A stretch of DNA of 64,000 nucleotides from an uncultured Pedosphaera sp. (GCA_903918755.1 CAIXFN010000028.1:62001-126000); one strand, 5' to 3'. Numbered from the stretch's first letter, positions 34,946 to 44,194 are shown. Notes: a model not told the origin generated them from the sequence alone. Numbers and translations are program-made.

Positions 34946-36421
34946 CTAAAAATCCACCTGCTTGGCAAACGGGGGCGCCAGCGCGATAAAATCATGGCCG
35001 CTCATGACAGGTCCGATGCGCCGCGACGAAACCTCGAGCAGGTAAACGAACCCTCCGAAACCAAAAAGCACCTCCTCCTCCCCTTGCGGGAAGACGGCTT
35101 GCTCGACTCCCATTTTACCAGCCGGGTCTTTAAACCGCAGAACCGGATGCATTCCGCCAAAAACCAGCATCTGGCTGCCCCAACCATAACGGACGGAAAC
35201 CTGCGAATCCCCACTCTTATGGTTCCAGTATCGAACCTGATCCCAGCTCGACGCATTCCCTGCCTGACCGTAATGATTGGCAAAATCGGATGGCCGGTTC
35301 GTCAACCAGCGGTAGGCAACAGCCGGCTCCAGCAGGATTTCCAAATATCCCTTTTCTGACTTTACGTAGACAATGGACTCCGTGGCGGACCAAGCGACGC
35401 GGCTATCGGAATCGTAACTAAAGGACGGTACCTCCTTAAACTGGCCGGTGGTGCGGTCGAAGACCCGCAGTTTATCCGGCCCGCGGTTGAAGAACGCGGA
35501 GTATCGCAGGCCGGGACTAAAATCCATCTCGGGTGCCAGGCAGGAGAATCCCACGTCCGGAATGGGTTGGTTGGTTCCATGGGCGAAGAGAAAGTACTGG
35601 TCATTCGTGCCGCGATACAGAACCTGCGTCAAATCGGCGGACACGACATATTGTTGAACCGCAAAAGGGACCACCACTTGATGGTTCCGGCCCGCCACGT
35701 CTTCCGCCTCGAGTTGTCCACCCTTGCCGACCGCGACCACCATCAGCGACGGTTGCTTCGACCAATGCGCGTTGGGTGAAAACTCCCGCACCTCTTTGTG
35801 GGGCAGGCCGATGGCGAAATAAAGCGGTCCAAGAACGGCATAAGCCGCCAGATTGGACCAGAAGACGCCCTTGGCGATGGTCGCGAGCGTGACCGGGAGA
35901 CCGGTCTTTCGGACGATTCTGCGGGCATAGAGGAATTCCGCCAGACACGTCGCCGTGAAATAGACCAAAACAAAGAGGACGAGGAAGAAGGGATAGGCGC
36001 GAAATCTGCGGTCCAGTTCGGTTGGCAGGAACCAGCCCGTCAGCGCCTCGTTCAAAATCAGGGCGGGAATGCCGGCGACCAGGGACCAGACATTGGCCAT
36101 AAACCACATCGGCCAAAGTTCGCCGAATCTCATCCCGATAAATCGACTCATTATCGGCGCTTCAACCGTCGCGTTGAAAAGCAGCAACGGGAGGTAAATC
36201 CCCACGCCCCAGACAAGCGCAATCGGCAGGTCAATGCCATCGGCCCGGGCCGCAAACGGATAAAGCCAGCAGAAGAGTATGACCCAGAGCCAGCGCAGGC
36301 GCAGTGTGCTCAAACCGCGCCCCCCTGGTCGAGCGGCGGAACTCGGCGGGGTGGGCGCGTTGGGCTGTGCACTGGGCGACCCCATGGCGAAAACTTCTTG
36401 GTTGCGCAGCCTTGAATTCAC
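34946..36421 (-). CDS. Membrane protein with C-terminal propeller-like domain, unknown function
   Basis: The 491-residue protein has a Pro-rich cytoplasmic start and at least five hydrophobic segments in the first 230 residues (LRWLWVILFCWLYPF, LIALVW-like GIDLPIALVWGVGIYLPLLL, FFLVLFVLVYFTATCL, GVFWSNLAAYAVLGPLYFAI). The soluble second half has repeated short strands (VLYRGTNDQYFLFAHG, SRVAWSATESIVYVKSEKGY) resembling a propeller. The listed start is GTG; an ATG 12 codons in (36385) is more likely. No family is recognised. It is GC-rich like the core genome, so the accessory region ends near here. Confidence 0.6.
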   Translation of the reverse strand: MNSRLRNQEVFAMGSPSAQPNAPTPPSSAARPGGRGLSTLRLRWLWVILFCWLYPFAARADGIDLPIALVWGVGIYLPLLLFNATVEAPIMSRFIGMRFGELWPMWFMANVWSLVAGIPALILNEALTGWFLPTELDRRFRAYPFFLVLFVLVYFTATCLAEFLYARRIVRKTGLPVTLATIAKGVFWSNLAAYAVLGPLYFAIGLPHKEVREFSPNAHWSKQPSLMVVAVGKGGQLEAEDVAGRNHQVVVPFAVQQYVVSADLTQVLYRGTNDQYFLFAHGTNQPIPDVGFSCLAPEMDFSPGLRYSAFFNRGPDKLRVFDRTTGQFKEVPSFSYDSDSRVAWSATESIVYVKSEKGYLEILLEPAVAYRWLTNRPSDFANHYGQAGNASSWDQVRYWNHKSGDSQVSVRYGWGSQMLVFGGMHPVLRFKDPAGKMGVEQAVFPQGEEEVLFGFGGFVYLLEVSSRRIGPVMSGHDFIALAPPFAKQVDF

Positions 36422-36666
36422 AAGTCCGGGTTTTCGGCCAAATCCCGGCCGGTCTTGGTGCGGAAATGGGAGATAATTTGCCTCGCCGCCGGTGTTCGCT
36501 TCCGCTCCTGTTGGGTTTGCAAATGAGACCGTTGGTGAGCAGCGAATGACATTGAAGCGGTACGCTACACCGGCACCGAGATTGCAATCAATCAGTTTGC
36601 AGTCCGATAATTGGTTACATTGAAAGCGGCACCCCGGTCCGTCAGTCCGGCAAACTTCTTTACGGA

Positions 36667-36728
36667 ATCGCCAGCCCGATTGCCCGCGGGGTCAAAAGGA
36701 CTTGCGGCCCCAGCACTGCGGCGTAAAG
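36667..36728. repeat. 60-bp dispersed repeat, copy 2
   Basis: This matches 33904-33964 at most positions. It lies in the 510-bp spacer before the DUF3052 gene; the rest of that spacer (36422-36931) holds only the promoter below. Confidence 0.7.
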
Positions 36729-36810
36729 TTCGATTACCTAAATCGGCACCAATCGTCTTGAGATCTGCGGATTTTTCGAGAGTGAGTTTCCAAGCGGCGT
36801 CGCACAAAGT

Positions 36811-36839
36811 TTGAAATGGGACAGAATATCTACTATACT
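36811..36839 (+). promoter_or_regulatory. Sigma70-type promoter upstream of the DUF3052 gene
   Basis: TTGAAA (36811-36816) and TATACT (36834-36839) are separated by exactly 17 bp. The start codon of the next gene is 92 bp downstream. Confidence 0.6.
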
Positions 36840-36931
36840 TAGCAAAACCGCAGTGGTTTTTACCGGGATATTGCGAATGGCGATCGCCGGCCGGCTTTCG
36901 GTTGACGACCGGCCCTCCCCACTTGACCAAC

Positions 36932-37354
36932 ATGAAATCCACCCCCAATTGTTCGAGCGCTGCACTGTCGAAAAAGCTCGGGTTTAAACCGGGCACCTGC
37001 GCGGTCGCCATTGGCGCCCCGGCCGATTACCCAAAGTGGCTGGCGCCACTGCCGGAGGGCGTCGTTTTTTCACCCGCCGTCACGGCGGACATAGAGATCG
37101 TCCACCTGTTCGTCACGGTGGCCGCCGAACTTCAGGGGCAATTGGTTGGCTTGCGTCACCAGGTTAAACCCGACGCCGCGGTGTGGGTCTCCTGGCCGAA
37201 GAAGTCCGCGAAAGTTACCACCGATATCACCGAAAATACGATCCGGGAATTGGCGCTCCCGTTGGGCTTTGTGGATATCAAGGTTTGCGCCGTCAGCGAG
37301 GTTTGGTCCGGCCTCAAGCTGGTTATCCGCACCGCCCTGCGCTCGCCGCCCTGA
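36932..37354 (+). CDS. DUF3052 family protein
   Basis: The 140-residue protein (SKKLGFKPGTCAVAIGAP, VKPDAAVWVSWPKKSAKV, PLGFVDIKVCAVSEVWSGLK) matches DUF3052, small proteins with a methyltransferase-like Rossmann core lacking the usual cofactor motif. Function is unknown. I chose the Met at 36932 because conservation begins there, although an in-frame Met lies ten codons upstream. It is monocistronic and convergent with the beta-lactamase-fold gene. Confidence 0.8.
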   Translation: MKSTPNCSSAALSKKLGFKPGTCAVAIGAPADYPKWLAPLPEGVVFSPAVTADIEIVHLFVTVAAELQGQLVGLRHQVKPDAAVWVSWPKKSAKVTTDITENTIRELALPLGFVDIKVCAVSEVWSGLKLVIRTALRSPP

Positions 37355-37390
37355 TTTGGCCATCCGTTGCATCCCGCGCGGTCGCGCGCC

Positions 37391-38563
37391 TCACGGAGCA
37401 TCATTTTTGAATACCTGGGTGGCGGTCTTGAGGAACAAATCGCGCGCCGCCCACTGGTCGCCACTGGTGCATTGCACCATGAAAATGGCCACCATTCCGG
37501 TGGCCGGATTGACCGAGAGATCGGTGCCGTAAGCGCCATCGTGACCGAACATGCCATTGCGCAAGTGATACCCGAGGCTGTAATTCACCCGGGTCGTGCC
37601 GGTTTGCTCCTTCCGCAATTCTTCCATCGCCGCATGGGAAAGGTAGCGTTTGCCGTCCAGTTCGCCGTCGTTGGCCAGTAGGAGTCCGTAACGCAGGATG
37701 TCGTGGGTGGTGGAAAACAGACCACCCGCCGCTTCAGGAAAGCGGTGCACCCGGTCGCTGTAAGGTTTGGTCAGGAAGCCGATGCCGCCCCGGGCATAGC
37801 CATTTTTATCCTGATTCGGACCGTACGCACCCGCCAGCCGGGCGATCTGCGCTTCCCCGGGCCAAAAGGTTGTCTCGGTCATTCCCAGCGGGTCGAAGAA
37901 CCGCTTTTGCAGAAAATCCTCGTACGACTGACCGGAAAGGAGTTCCACGATCCGCGCGGCGATGTTCATCCCTTGATTGCCGTATTGATACTTCTCGCCG
38001 GGCTGCCATTGCAGCGGACCGGTCACCGAGCTCAACGCCCGGACTCTTAGCGGCGTACTATCCGCACCGGTCAATCGCTGCACTTCGGACGAGCCGGTCA
38101 GGCCGCTGGTGTGGCTCAAAATATGGCGAATCGTGACCGGGCGCGCCAGGGGCTTGAGTAGAACGTGGGCCGCGTCCTTTTCCTCGATCACCATCCATTG
38201 GTTGAGTTGCGGAAGAAACTTCGTCACCGGATCGTCCAGGCTGATCTTGCTTTCGTCCACCAGCATCATGATAGACGCGCCCACGAACATTTTGCTCATT
38301 GAGGCGATCCAAAACACATTTTCTTCACTGATGGGTTGCTGCCCCTCCACATCGGCGTAGCCGAGCCGATTCCGGTGGTGAATCCGGCCGGTTTTGTCCG
38401 CGATGATGCCGATGTATCCCGCGAGTTTGTAGCTGTCCAGGTACGGCTGCAGGGCTGCGGTCACTGCGGGACTGGCGGGGGCTTCGGCGGCCGCGGCGAC
38501 TCGGGCGGGGCCGGCAAACACCAGCGCCAAACAAAAGAGCGTCAGAATGTTACGGTTTTTCAT
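37391..38563 (-). CDS. Serine hydrolase, class C beta-lactamase fold (PF00144)
   Basis: The 390-residue secreted protein (signal ILTLFCLALVFAGPA) has the S-x-x-K motif in IASMSKMF (S88, K91) and the Y-x-N motif in KYQYGNQG (Y194, N196). Late in the sequence MFGHDGAYGTDL stands where the third (KTG-like) motif lies. Such proteins are beta-lactamases, DD-peptidases or esterases; the substrate is not predictable. It is divergent from the BlaI/BlaR1-like pair with a shared 350-bp region, so regulation by that system is possible, although the dyads lie nearer the blaI-like gene. Confidence 0.85.
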   Translation of the reverse strand: MKNRNILTLFCLALVFAGPARVAAAAEAPASPAVTAALQPYLDSYKLAGYIGIIADKTGRIHHRNRLGYADVEGQQPISEENVFWIASMSKMFVGASIMMLVDESKISLDDPVTKFLPQLNQWMVIEEKDAAHVLLKPLARPVTIRHILSHTSGLTGSSEVQRLTGADSTPLRVRALSSVTGPLQWQPGEKYQYGNQGMNIAARIVELLSGQSYEDFLQKRFFDPLGMTETTFWPGEAQIARLAGAYGPNQDKNGYARGGIGFLTKPYSDRVHRFPEAAGGLFSTTHDILRYGLLLANDGELDGKRYLSHAAMEELRKEQTGTTRVNYSLGYHLRNGMFGHDGAYGTDLSVNPATGMVAIFMVQCTSGDQWAARDLFLKTATQVFKNDAP

Positions 38564-38842
38564 GGCAGGGTTCGCGGGGTACTAATGATTGGTTAATTAA
38601 GCGTGCTGGCTGATGGGGCGAGCTTAATGGCCGACGAACGCCACGGCAACCTCCGGCTGACCCGCCGGTTCACGCCCTGGGCCGGTTCGAGTGTCCAGGC
38701 CGTTCCGCCGTAACCAAAATGCGCTGCGGCAGGGAAAAATTCGGATCCAGCCCGCCTTTTTCCACGGGCCGGAACTCTTTATTGACGGATAAAAGCCTTA
38801 TTTTACGGCCCTTTTGCGTTCGCACGAAACTTTCCGTCCACA

Positions 38843-38858
38843 AACTAAAGTTTTAGTT
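38843..38858. promoter_or_regulatory. BlaI-type dyad operator 1
   Basis: AACTAAA-GT-TTTAGTT is a perfect 7-2-7 inverted repeat containing the ACTA/TAGT half-sites typical of BlaI/MecI binding sites. It touches the -35 box. Confidence 0.7.
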
Positions 38859-38884
38859 GACGGAATCCGAAAAAAACGTAGACT
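38857..38884 (+). promoter_or_regulatory. Promoter of the blaI-blaR1-like operon
   Basis: TTGACG (38857-38862) and TAGACT (38879-38884) are separated by 16 bp, between the two dyads. The 38564-38842 part of the spacer shows no gene. Confidence 0.6.
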
Positions 38885-38889
38885 TCTGA

Positions 38890-38908
38890 AACTAATTCGT
38901 TCTTAGTT
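38890..38908. promoter_or_regulatory. BlaI-type dyad operator 2
   Basis: AACTAA and TTAGTT face each other across 7 bp, 4 bp before the start codon. Occupation would block transcription start, giving autorepression. Confidence 0.6.
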
Positions 38909-38912
38909 CATT

Positions 38913-39302
38913 ATGCCACGTAAAAAAGCAACGATGTTGACCAACGCCGAGCACCGGATCATGGAGGTCATTTGGGCCCGGGGTTCCGCCACGGTAGCCG
39001 AGGTGGTCGAGGCCCTGGAAGGCAAGGACGCCTACAACACCATCCTGACCTTCATCCGCATCCTCAAAGCCAAGGGTTACCTGGCCAGCCGCAAAGAGGG
39101 GCGGGCGCACGTCTTCACCCCCCTGGTGGATCGCGACACGGTGGCCCGGAAGGCGGCCCGGCAGTTGGTGTCCCGGTTTTTCTCCGGTTCCCCCGGCGAA
39201 CTGGTGCTGTCTTTCCTGCGGGATGACGAACTCAGCGCGGAAGAGCTGCAGGAAATCAAGAAGCTGATCCTGAATTCGGAAAAGGAGGAAGAGGAGGAAT
39301 GA
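38913..39302 (+). CDS. BlaI/MecI-family transcriptional repressor
   Basis: The 129-residue winged-helix protein (LTNAEHRIMEVIWARGSATVAEVVEALEG... NTILTFIRILKAKGYLASRKEGRAHVFTPLV) matches BlaI/MecI from end to end, then ends in an acidic tail (EKEEEEE). It should bind the two dyads upstream and be inactivated by proteolysis through the membrane protease encoded next. The stop overlaps the protease start by 4 nt (ATGA). The inducing signal is unknown. Confidence 0.93.
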   Translation: MPRKKATMLTNAEHRIMEVIWARGSATVAEVVEALEGKDAYNTILTFIRILKAKGYLASRKEGRAHVFTPLVDRDTVARKAARQLVSRFFSGSPGELVLSFLRDDELSAEELQEIKKLILNSEKEEEEE

Positions 39303-41482
39303 ACACCGCGCTGGTCGGAGTCTGTGAAAAGCTGGCCGTCGCCACCGCCAACGGTCTTTACCAGGGCGTCCTGGTGACCCTGCTCGCGGCCCTGGTTCTG
39401 CGCCTGCTCGGCCGCACCAATGCCGCCACCCGGCATGCTTATTGGCTCGGAGTGCTGCTCTTTGTCGCCGCCCTGATTCCCGCACATTGGTGGCTGGCCA
39501 GCCGGACGCGCACCGATTCCGCAACGGGCACCACCGCGGGGCACACCCCCCCGGTCATTCAGGTCGTGACGGAGCCGGACGCAGAGCGCCCACTCCCTGA
39601 AGCGCCCGCCGTCACGGTGGGGGGCGCCGCCGAGGAAGCAACCACATTATCCGGCCTGACGGAGGTGGCGGAAAGCCCCAGCTCCCCCCGCGCAATTCCG
39701 GAGGATGCGGTGACGGACGGAGAATCCAAGGCGATCGACCCCGCCCTCCGCCCCGCGCGGGAGTCGAACTGGAATCTCATCCCCTCCCTCCCGCGGATGA
39801 CCTTCCGCAACCTGGAAGCCCCGGCGCATCTGCCGTCCTGGCTCTCTTTGACGCTGATTGCCGCCTGGGCCTTGCTGGCCGCGCTCCGCGGCGGGATGAT
39901 TGTGCGCGGTCTCCGCGAAATCCGGCGCACCAAGGCGGCGGCCACGGAGCCCGGCGAACGGCTGGTGGCGATCTTTGACGGGTTGAACGCGCCCTCCACC
40001 GCGCGTCGGCCAGTGCGGTTGGGGGTTTCGTCCGACCAGCGCACCGCCGTCGTCCTGGGTTTTGTCCATCCGGTCGTGCTGGTGCCGACCGTCCTAGAGC
40101 AAAACACGAACGATGCCGAACTGGAACATGTGCTCCGCCACGAACTGGCGCACGTGGAGCGGCGGGACGATTGGTGGAATCTGGCCCAACAAACGGTTCA
40201 AGCGGCCCTCTTCTTCCATCCCGCCGTGTGGTGGATCGCCACCCGCCTGACCCTCGAGCGGGAAATCGCCTGTGATGACCACGTGCTGGCGACCGCCCAC
40301 CGGCCCCGCGATTACGCCCTCACGCTGGCGAACCTGGCCGGACGCCTGAGCCCCCGCCAACCATCCCTTTCTCCCGGAGTTTCCGCTAACCGTAGTCAAC
40401 TGCAACAAAGGATAATTATGATACTAAACAAAAACCGCAATCACTCGCCCCGCCTGGCCACGCGCCGGCTGGGATTCATCACCACCGCGACCGCCCTGGT
40501 CGCCGCCCTGGCCCTGGGCGCCGGTCCCCGGCTCGTCCTGGCCCAATCCTCCGCCGACACCGCCCCCACTCCGCCGGCGGCGCCCCCGGCGCCAGCGGCA
40601 CTGCCCGCCACGCCGGCCATCCCGGAACCGCCAACCGCGGTAAGCTCACCCCTCCCGCCGCGCCCCGGAGTCGCCATCGCCGGTGCCCCGGCCGCCGCCG
40701 CGCTCGCGGACGATCTGCCTGGCGATTCCGGTCCGCGCCCGAAGGGCGCGCACGCGGGGTACGCGACCACCCCGCTTCCGCTGGTGGCCGTGGTTCCAGC
40801 CACCCCAACCACTCCGCCCACTCCGGCCGCTCCGGCGCTGGCACCCGTCGCGATGGATCCCGCGTATCTCAAACCCGTAGCCGTCCCGGGAGCCCGGCTC
40901 CGCGGCCGCGCCTCATCGGTCGAAGAACGCTTGGACCGGATCGAGCGGATGCTGGAAGAACTGGCCGCCCGGGACGGCAAGCGGCTCCGCTCCCGCAATG
41001 ATGCCTTTTCGGCGGATGCGGCGGATGCCAACGCCAAAGCCGTCACCGGCAAGCTGGCGGTCGATCACGCCAAACGGGCCGCCGAGGCGGACCAAATCAC
41101 CATCGAAGGAGACCGACTCACTTTGAGCACGCGGCAACGCGATGCGGAAATCGCCCGGCGCGACGCCGTATTCGCCCAGCGCGATGCCCAAATGGCCAAA
41201 CGGGACGCGGAGATGGCCCAGCGGGATGCTGAAATGGCCGCGCGGGATGCCGCCCAATTCAGGCACCAGGATCTGGCCAAACTGAAGTCCGATCTGGCCG
41301 GTTTGGAAACCGAGGTACCCCGGCAAACCCTCCAGGCGCTACGGGTGGCGCATGAGTCCCTGGCTCGGCAGATGAAAGACATCGAGCACCAGATGCAGAA
41401 GCTGGAGCGGGATCTGGATCAGAAGCAACACCTGCGCATTGAACTGGATGAAAAGCCGGAGCCCAAGAGCGTGAAGCCGTAA
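39299..41482 (+). CDS. M56 (BlaR1-like) membrane metalloprotease with coiled-coil tail
   Basis: The 727-residue protein has N-terminal membrane helices (GVLVTLLAALVLRLLG, YWLGVLLFVAALIPAHWWL), a further helix at about 182-200, and the zinc protease site HVLRHELAHVERRDDWW (HExxH at 281-285) with EIACDDHVL downstream. The penicillin-binding sensor of classical BlaR1 is absent. In its place is an Ala/Pro-rich linker after one more helix (about 400-415), then a charged coiled coil with seven-residue repeats (RDAEMAQ, RDAEMAA, about 615-650). It presumably cleaves the BlaI-like repressor in response to another envelope signal. Confidence 0.88.
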   Translation: MNTALVGVCEKLAVATANGLYQGVLVTLLAALVLRLLGRTNAATRHAYWLGVLLFVAALIPAHWWLASRTRTDSATGTTAGHTPPVIQVVTEPDAERPLPEAPAVTVGGAAEEATTLSGLTEVAESPSSPRAIPEDAVTDGESKAIDPALRPARESNWNLIPSLPRMTFRNLEAPAHLPSWLSLTLIAAWALLAALRGGMIVRGLREIRRTKAAATEPGERLVAIFDGLNAPSTARRPVRLGVSSDQRTAVVLGFVHPVVLVPTVLEQNTNDAELEHVLRHELAHVERRDDWWNLAQQTVQAALFFHPAVWWIATRLTLEREIACDDHVLATAHRPRDYALTLANLAGRLSPRQPSLSPGVSANRSQLQQRIIMILNKNRNHSPRLATRRLGFITTATALVAALALGAGPRLVLAQSSADTAPTPPAAPPAPAALPATPAIPEPPTAVSSPLPPRPGVAIAGAPAAAALADDLPGDSGPRPKGAHAGYATTPLPLVAVVPATPTTPPTPAAPALAPVAMDPAYLKPVAVPGARLRGRASSVEERLDRIERMLEELAARDGKRLRSRNDAFSADAADANAKAVTGKLAVDHAKRAAEADQITIEGDRLTLSTRQRDAEIARRDAVFAQRDAQMAKRDAEMAQRDAEMAARDAAQFRHQDLAKLKSDLAGLETEVPRQTLQALRVAHESLARQMKDIEHQMQKLERDLDQKQHLRIELDEKPEPKSVKP

Positions 41483-41503
41483 ACTCCGCAAAATATCGTC
41501 CCC

Positions 41504-41541
41504 GGGTGGGGGAGCGGGGGATTTTTCCTGCTCCCCCACCC
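41504..41541 (+). terminator. 12-bp hairpin after the BlaR1-like gene
   Basis: GGGTGGGGGAGC (41504-41515) and GCTCCCCCACCC (41530-41541) pair perfectly with a 14-nt loop, 21 bp after the stop codon. There is no U-tract. Confidence 0.55.
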
Positions 41542-41581
41542 TCCTACCCAGCACCTTCCCAGCCACCAACTGCCTGCCCGC

Positions 41582-42733
41582 ATGAAAACCGACGCTTCCC
41601 ATCCGACTGAAGGCGGGGTCACCCCACCGGTCCACCTCGAATTCATCCAGAACCAGCTCGCCAACCCCGAGTCCTCCGCGGTCGCGGTCAACGAGATCGA
41701 GCACTACCATCGCGCCATCTTCATGCATCATCATGCGATGGATTGGGAGCAGGCCCGCCAGAAAGCCCAAACCCACACCGAACGCCTGGCTTTTTTGGAG
41801 GGCCGTCTCAAGGATACCGAGGTGCGGCTCCGCGAACTCCCGGGACTGGTGCCGGTGATGGTGGAGGGCCGCGAAGACACGGCGCCGAGCGCGCCGTGGA
41901 ATGCCTGGGACCGGGGGATGTTTGCCCTCTGCGCGCTGGGCATCGCGGGCCTGATCGCCTTTGGTATTTCCAACATCTCTTTCAATTTGCTGGAGTCCGG
42001 ATTCATCACGTTCCGGGAGAATCCCTGGCGCGCCTATCTTTGGACCGCCCTCCTGCCCGTGGGCGCCCTCGCAATCAAAGTCGGTTGGGATTGTTTGCGG
42101 GAACGGCGCGCGCGCGAGCTCTATCTCTGGTCCTGCCTCGTGCTCGGGGTGGCTGGATTGCTGGCCTGGGTGGGAGCCTACGCCAGCCTCTATCCGACGT
42201 TGTCCAAAGGGATTAACGACCAGATCGCCACCCTTTCGGTATTTGATGCCCCGGCCACCGCCGGGGCGCGCCCCGCCGGTTTCAATTTCGCCGGCGCCAA
42301 ATGGATTGACGTCATCACCGTGGGCGGTCAGGCCATCGCCGAAATTTTTCTTTCGGCGGTGTTGGGGATGTATCTGACGAACCTCTACGCCCGGCACCGC
42401 CCCGTCCAACTCGTGGCCGATCCCTCCAGCCGGCAGTGGGAACAACAACGCGAGGAATTGATCGTAAACATTGCCCGGGAGCGGCAGGGATTGGGCGAAG
42501 CGAACGGCACGATCGCCCGACTGGAAAATCAACTGGCTGCCCTCGTCGCCTATGGCAAATCGATGTTCCACCGCGAGGCCGCGCGGCGGCAGGATCAAAC
42601 CCAAAAGCGGCAGTTGATTTTGGAGCAGTTGTCCGCCCATGTGCGGCATCACCTCGAACCGGCGGAAGTGGATCACGGCGTCCCCGGAACCGCCACCGTG
42701 AGCGCTTCCCCGTACCGAAACAACGGGGCTTAA
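41582..42733 (+). CDS. Four-helix membrane protein with coiled coils, unknown family
   Basis: The 383-residue protein has an N-terminal soluble region with a helical, coiled-coil-like stretch (residues about 35-88). It has about four transmembrane helices (GMFALCALGIAGLIAFGI, YLWTALLPVGALAIKVGW, LYLWSCLVLGVAGLLAWVG, QAIAEIFLSAVLGMYL) and then a C-terminal coiled coil (residues about 280-360). No motif assigns an activity. The next gene starts 21 bp downstream and encodes a secreted protein, so the two probably form an envelope complex. Confidence 0.6.
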   Translation: MKTDASHPTEGGVTPPVHLEFIQNQLANPESSAVAVNEIEHYHRAIFMHHHAMDWEQARQKAQTHTERLAFLEGRLKDTEVRLRELPGLVPVMVEGREDTAPSAPWNAWDRGMFALCALGIAGLIAFGISNISFNLLESGFITFRENPWRAYLWTALLPVGALAIKVGWDCLRERRARELYLWSCLVLGVAGLLAWVGAYASLYPTLSKGINDQIATLSVFDAPATAGARPAGFNFAGAKWIDVITVGGQAIAEIFLSAVLGMYLTNLYARHRPVQLVADPSSRQWEQQREELIVNIARERQGLGEANGTIARLENQLAALVAYGKSMFHREAARRQDQTQKRQLILEQLSAHVRHHLEPAEVDHGVPGTATVSASPYRNNGA

Positions 42734-42754
42734 AATCCGAATCTCAACACCTCT

Positions 42755-44137
42755 ATGCGCATCCTGGCTTCCCTGCTCTGCCTCTGCTTTTGTCTGGGCT
42801 CCGGCCTCGCGGTCGTCGCGGCCGCGCCCCCGGATTCGGCCTCCACCCCGGGCCAACCGGGCAACACCAACCGAAGCACCCCGGACCGGGACACCCTGGT
42901 CGTGGGCATTTCCCCGTTCCTCGACGCGGCGGTGAAGGATGCGGTTTTCCGCAGCCTCGTACGCCTGATCGTGGCCGACCTGCCGCTCAAATCGAAACTG
43001 GAAATCCACGACGCCTATAATCTGCGACTCATTGCCCGGGTGGCGATTCCGGATTTGCCGGTCTTCCACAGCCCGAAGACGCGCGCCAACCAGTTCGCCG
43101 GAGCCATCGGCGAACTCAAACAGTTTCTGGCCCGCGACAATGCCCGGCCCGAGGGCGCCCGGCCGGGCAGTTTTACGGCGGCCATCCGGCTCCCGCAGTT
43201 TTGTGAGTTTCTGACCCAGGACCACCCGCCCACGGAGGATGCCGGAAGACCGGCCGTCCTGCTGATCGGCAGCCCTTTGTATGAAGATGCCCGGGAGCCC
43301 GCCTTCTCCATGGTGGGTGGTTATTTCCCGTCCGACGGCCATTTGCGCGCCTCCCGGGAACAGTCGGTCTACGGCCTCAATCAGGTGGAGCATAGCCCGC
43401 CCGGACCACAAGTTTACTGGGCTTATTTCGGCGATCCCTGGCTGAGCGATCTCCACCGGGAAAAGGTGGCCCGCTTCTGGACCTTGTACTTGGAACGACG
43501 GGGCGGACGCCTGGCCTCGTTCTCCGCCGACCTTGCCACCGCCCTGGCCGCATTCACCGCGGGATTGCCCGGCCAGACCGCCGCGGCGCATGGTTGGACC
43601 GCCGATTCGCGGACGACCAAGCTGGAAATGCTGCGCGCCAGCCGGACAGTCCAGCAGGTCGATTGGCTGACTGGGGAAGCGCCCGAGTCCAGTCCGCCCC
43701 CGACCCAGATGGTCGGCCCCCTCAAGATCGGGATTCGTTGGAGTGAGGACATTGATCTGGACCTCTATGCGGCACCCGGCCGCGAGGCCGAGTTCCTGTT
43801 CTTTCAGCACCCGCGTTCCTCCGAAGGCTATTATTTCAAGGACCAGCGGTCGTCACCCGGCCGGGAATATGAATTCATCGAGTTTGAAACTCCGGTGGAC
43901 GTGCGGCAACTGCGGGCCTTTGTAAACTTCTACGAAGGTTCCCGCCCGGGGGGGCCGCACGGGGAAGTGCGGATTGAATTTCAGAACCGGATTTACAGCG
44001 GCCGGTTTTCCATCGCCGCCGCCACCGGCAATGAAGGTCGGTCCGGCCAGTCGCAAGGAGCTCACTGGACCAAGATTCCGGTCCTGGACATCCTGGGAAT
44101 CAGCGCCCCGCCGACCCAGGCCGCCGCCTCCCACTGA
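42755..44137 (+). CDS. Secreted protein with C-terminal DLDLY beta-domain, unknown function
   Basis: The 460-residue protein has a clear signal peptide (ILASLLCLCFCLGSGLAVVAA). The first 290 residues resemble a Rossmann-like or vWA-like domain (RPAVLLIGSPLYEDARE). The last about 140 residues begin KIGIRWSEDIDLDLYAAPG, reminiscent of the W-x-x-D-D-L-D-L-x-V start of YfaP/DUF2135-type and TerD-type beta-sandwich domains. Neighbour and strand tie it to the four-helix membrane protein. I cannot name a function. Confidence 0.55.
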   Translation: MRILASLLCLCFCLGSGLAVVAAAPPDSASTPGQPGNTNRSTPDRDTLVVGISPFLDAAVKDAVFRSLVRLIVADLPLKSKLEIHDAYNLRLIARVAIPDLPVFHSPKTRANQFAGAIGELKQFLARDNARPEGARPGSFTAAIRLPQFCEFLTQDHPPTEDAGRPAVLLIGSPLYEDAREPAFSMVGGYFPSDGHLRASREQSVYGLNQVEHSPPGPQVYWAYFGDPWLSDLHREKVARFWTLYLERRGGRLASFSADLATALAAFTAGLPGQTAAAHGWTADSRTTKLEMLRASRTVQQVDWLTGEAPESSPPPTQMVGPLKIGIRWSEDIDLDLYAAPGREAEFLFFQHPRSSEGYYFKDQRSSPGREYEFIEFETPVDVRQLRAFVNFYEGSRPGGPHGEVRIEFQNRIYSGRFSIAAATGNEGRSGQSQGAHWTKIPVLDILGISAPPTQAAASH

Positions 44138-44194
44138 GCAGGAGAAACGGGCGGCACTTCGCTCAGGGAAACTGTCAAGAATCCCGGGCCCGGC

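Noticed and set aside
26991-36728. Right attachment site (copy of the tRNA-Gly 3' end) of the island
   Set aside because: No second copy of GGTTCGAATCCCTTCGC was found by eye and no integrase gene is present, so the island end cannot be fixed.
41339-43810. 823-codon minus-strand ORF across three plus-strand genes
   Set aside because: It runs across gene boundaries and spacers without domains, while the plus-strand frames have signal peptides, membrane helices and HExxH.
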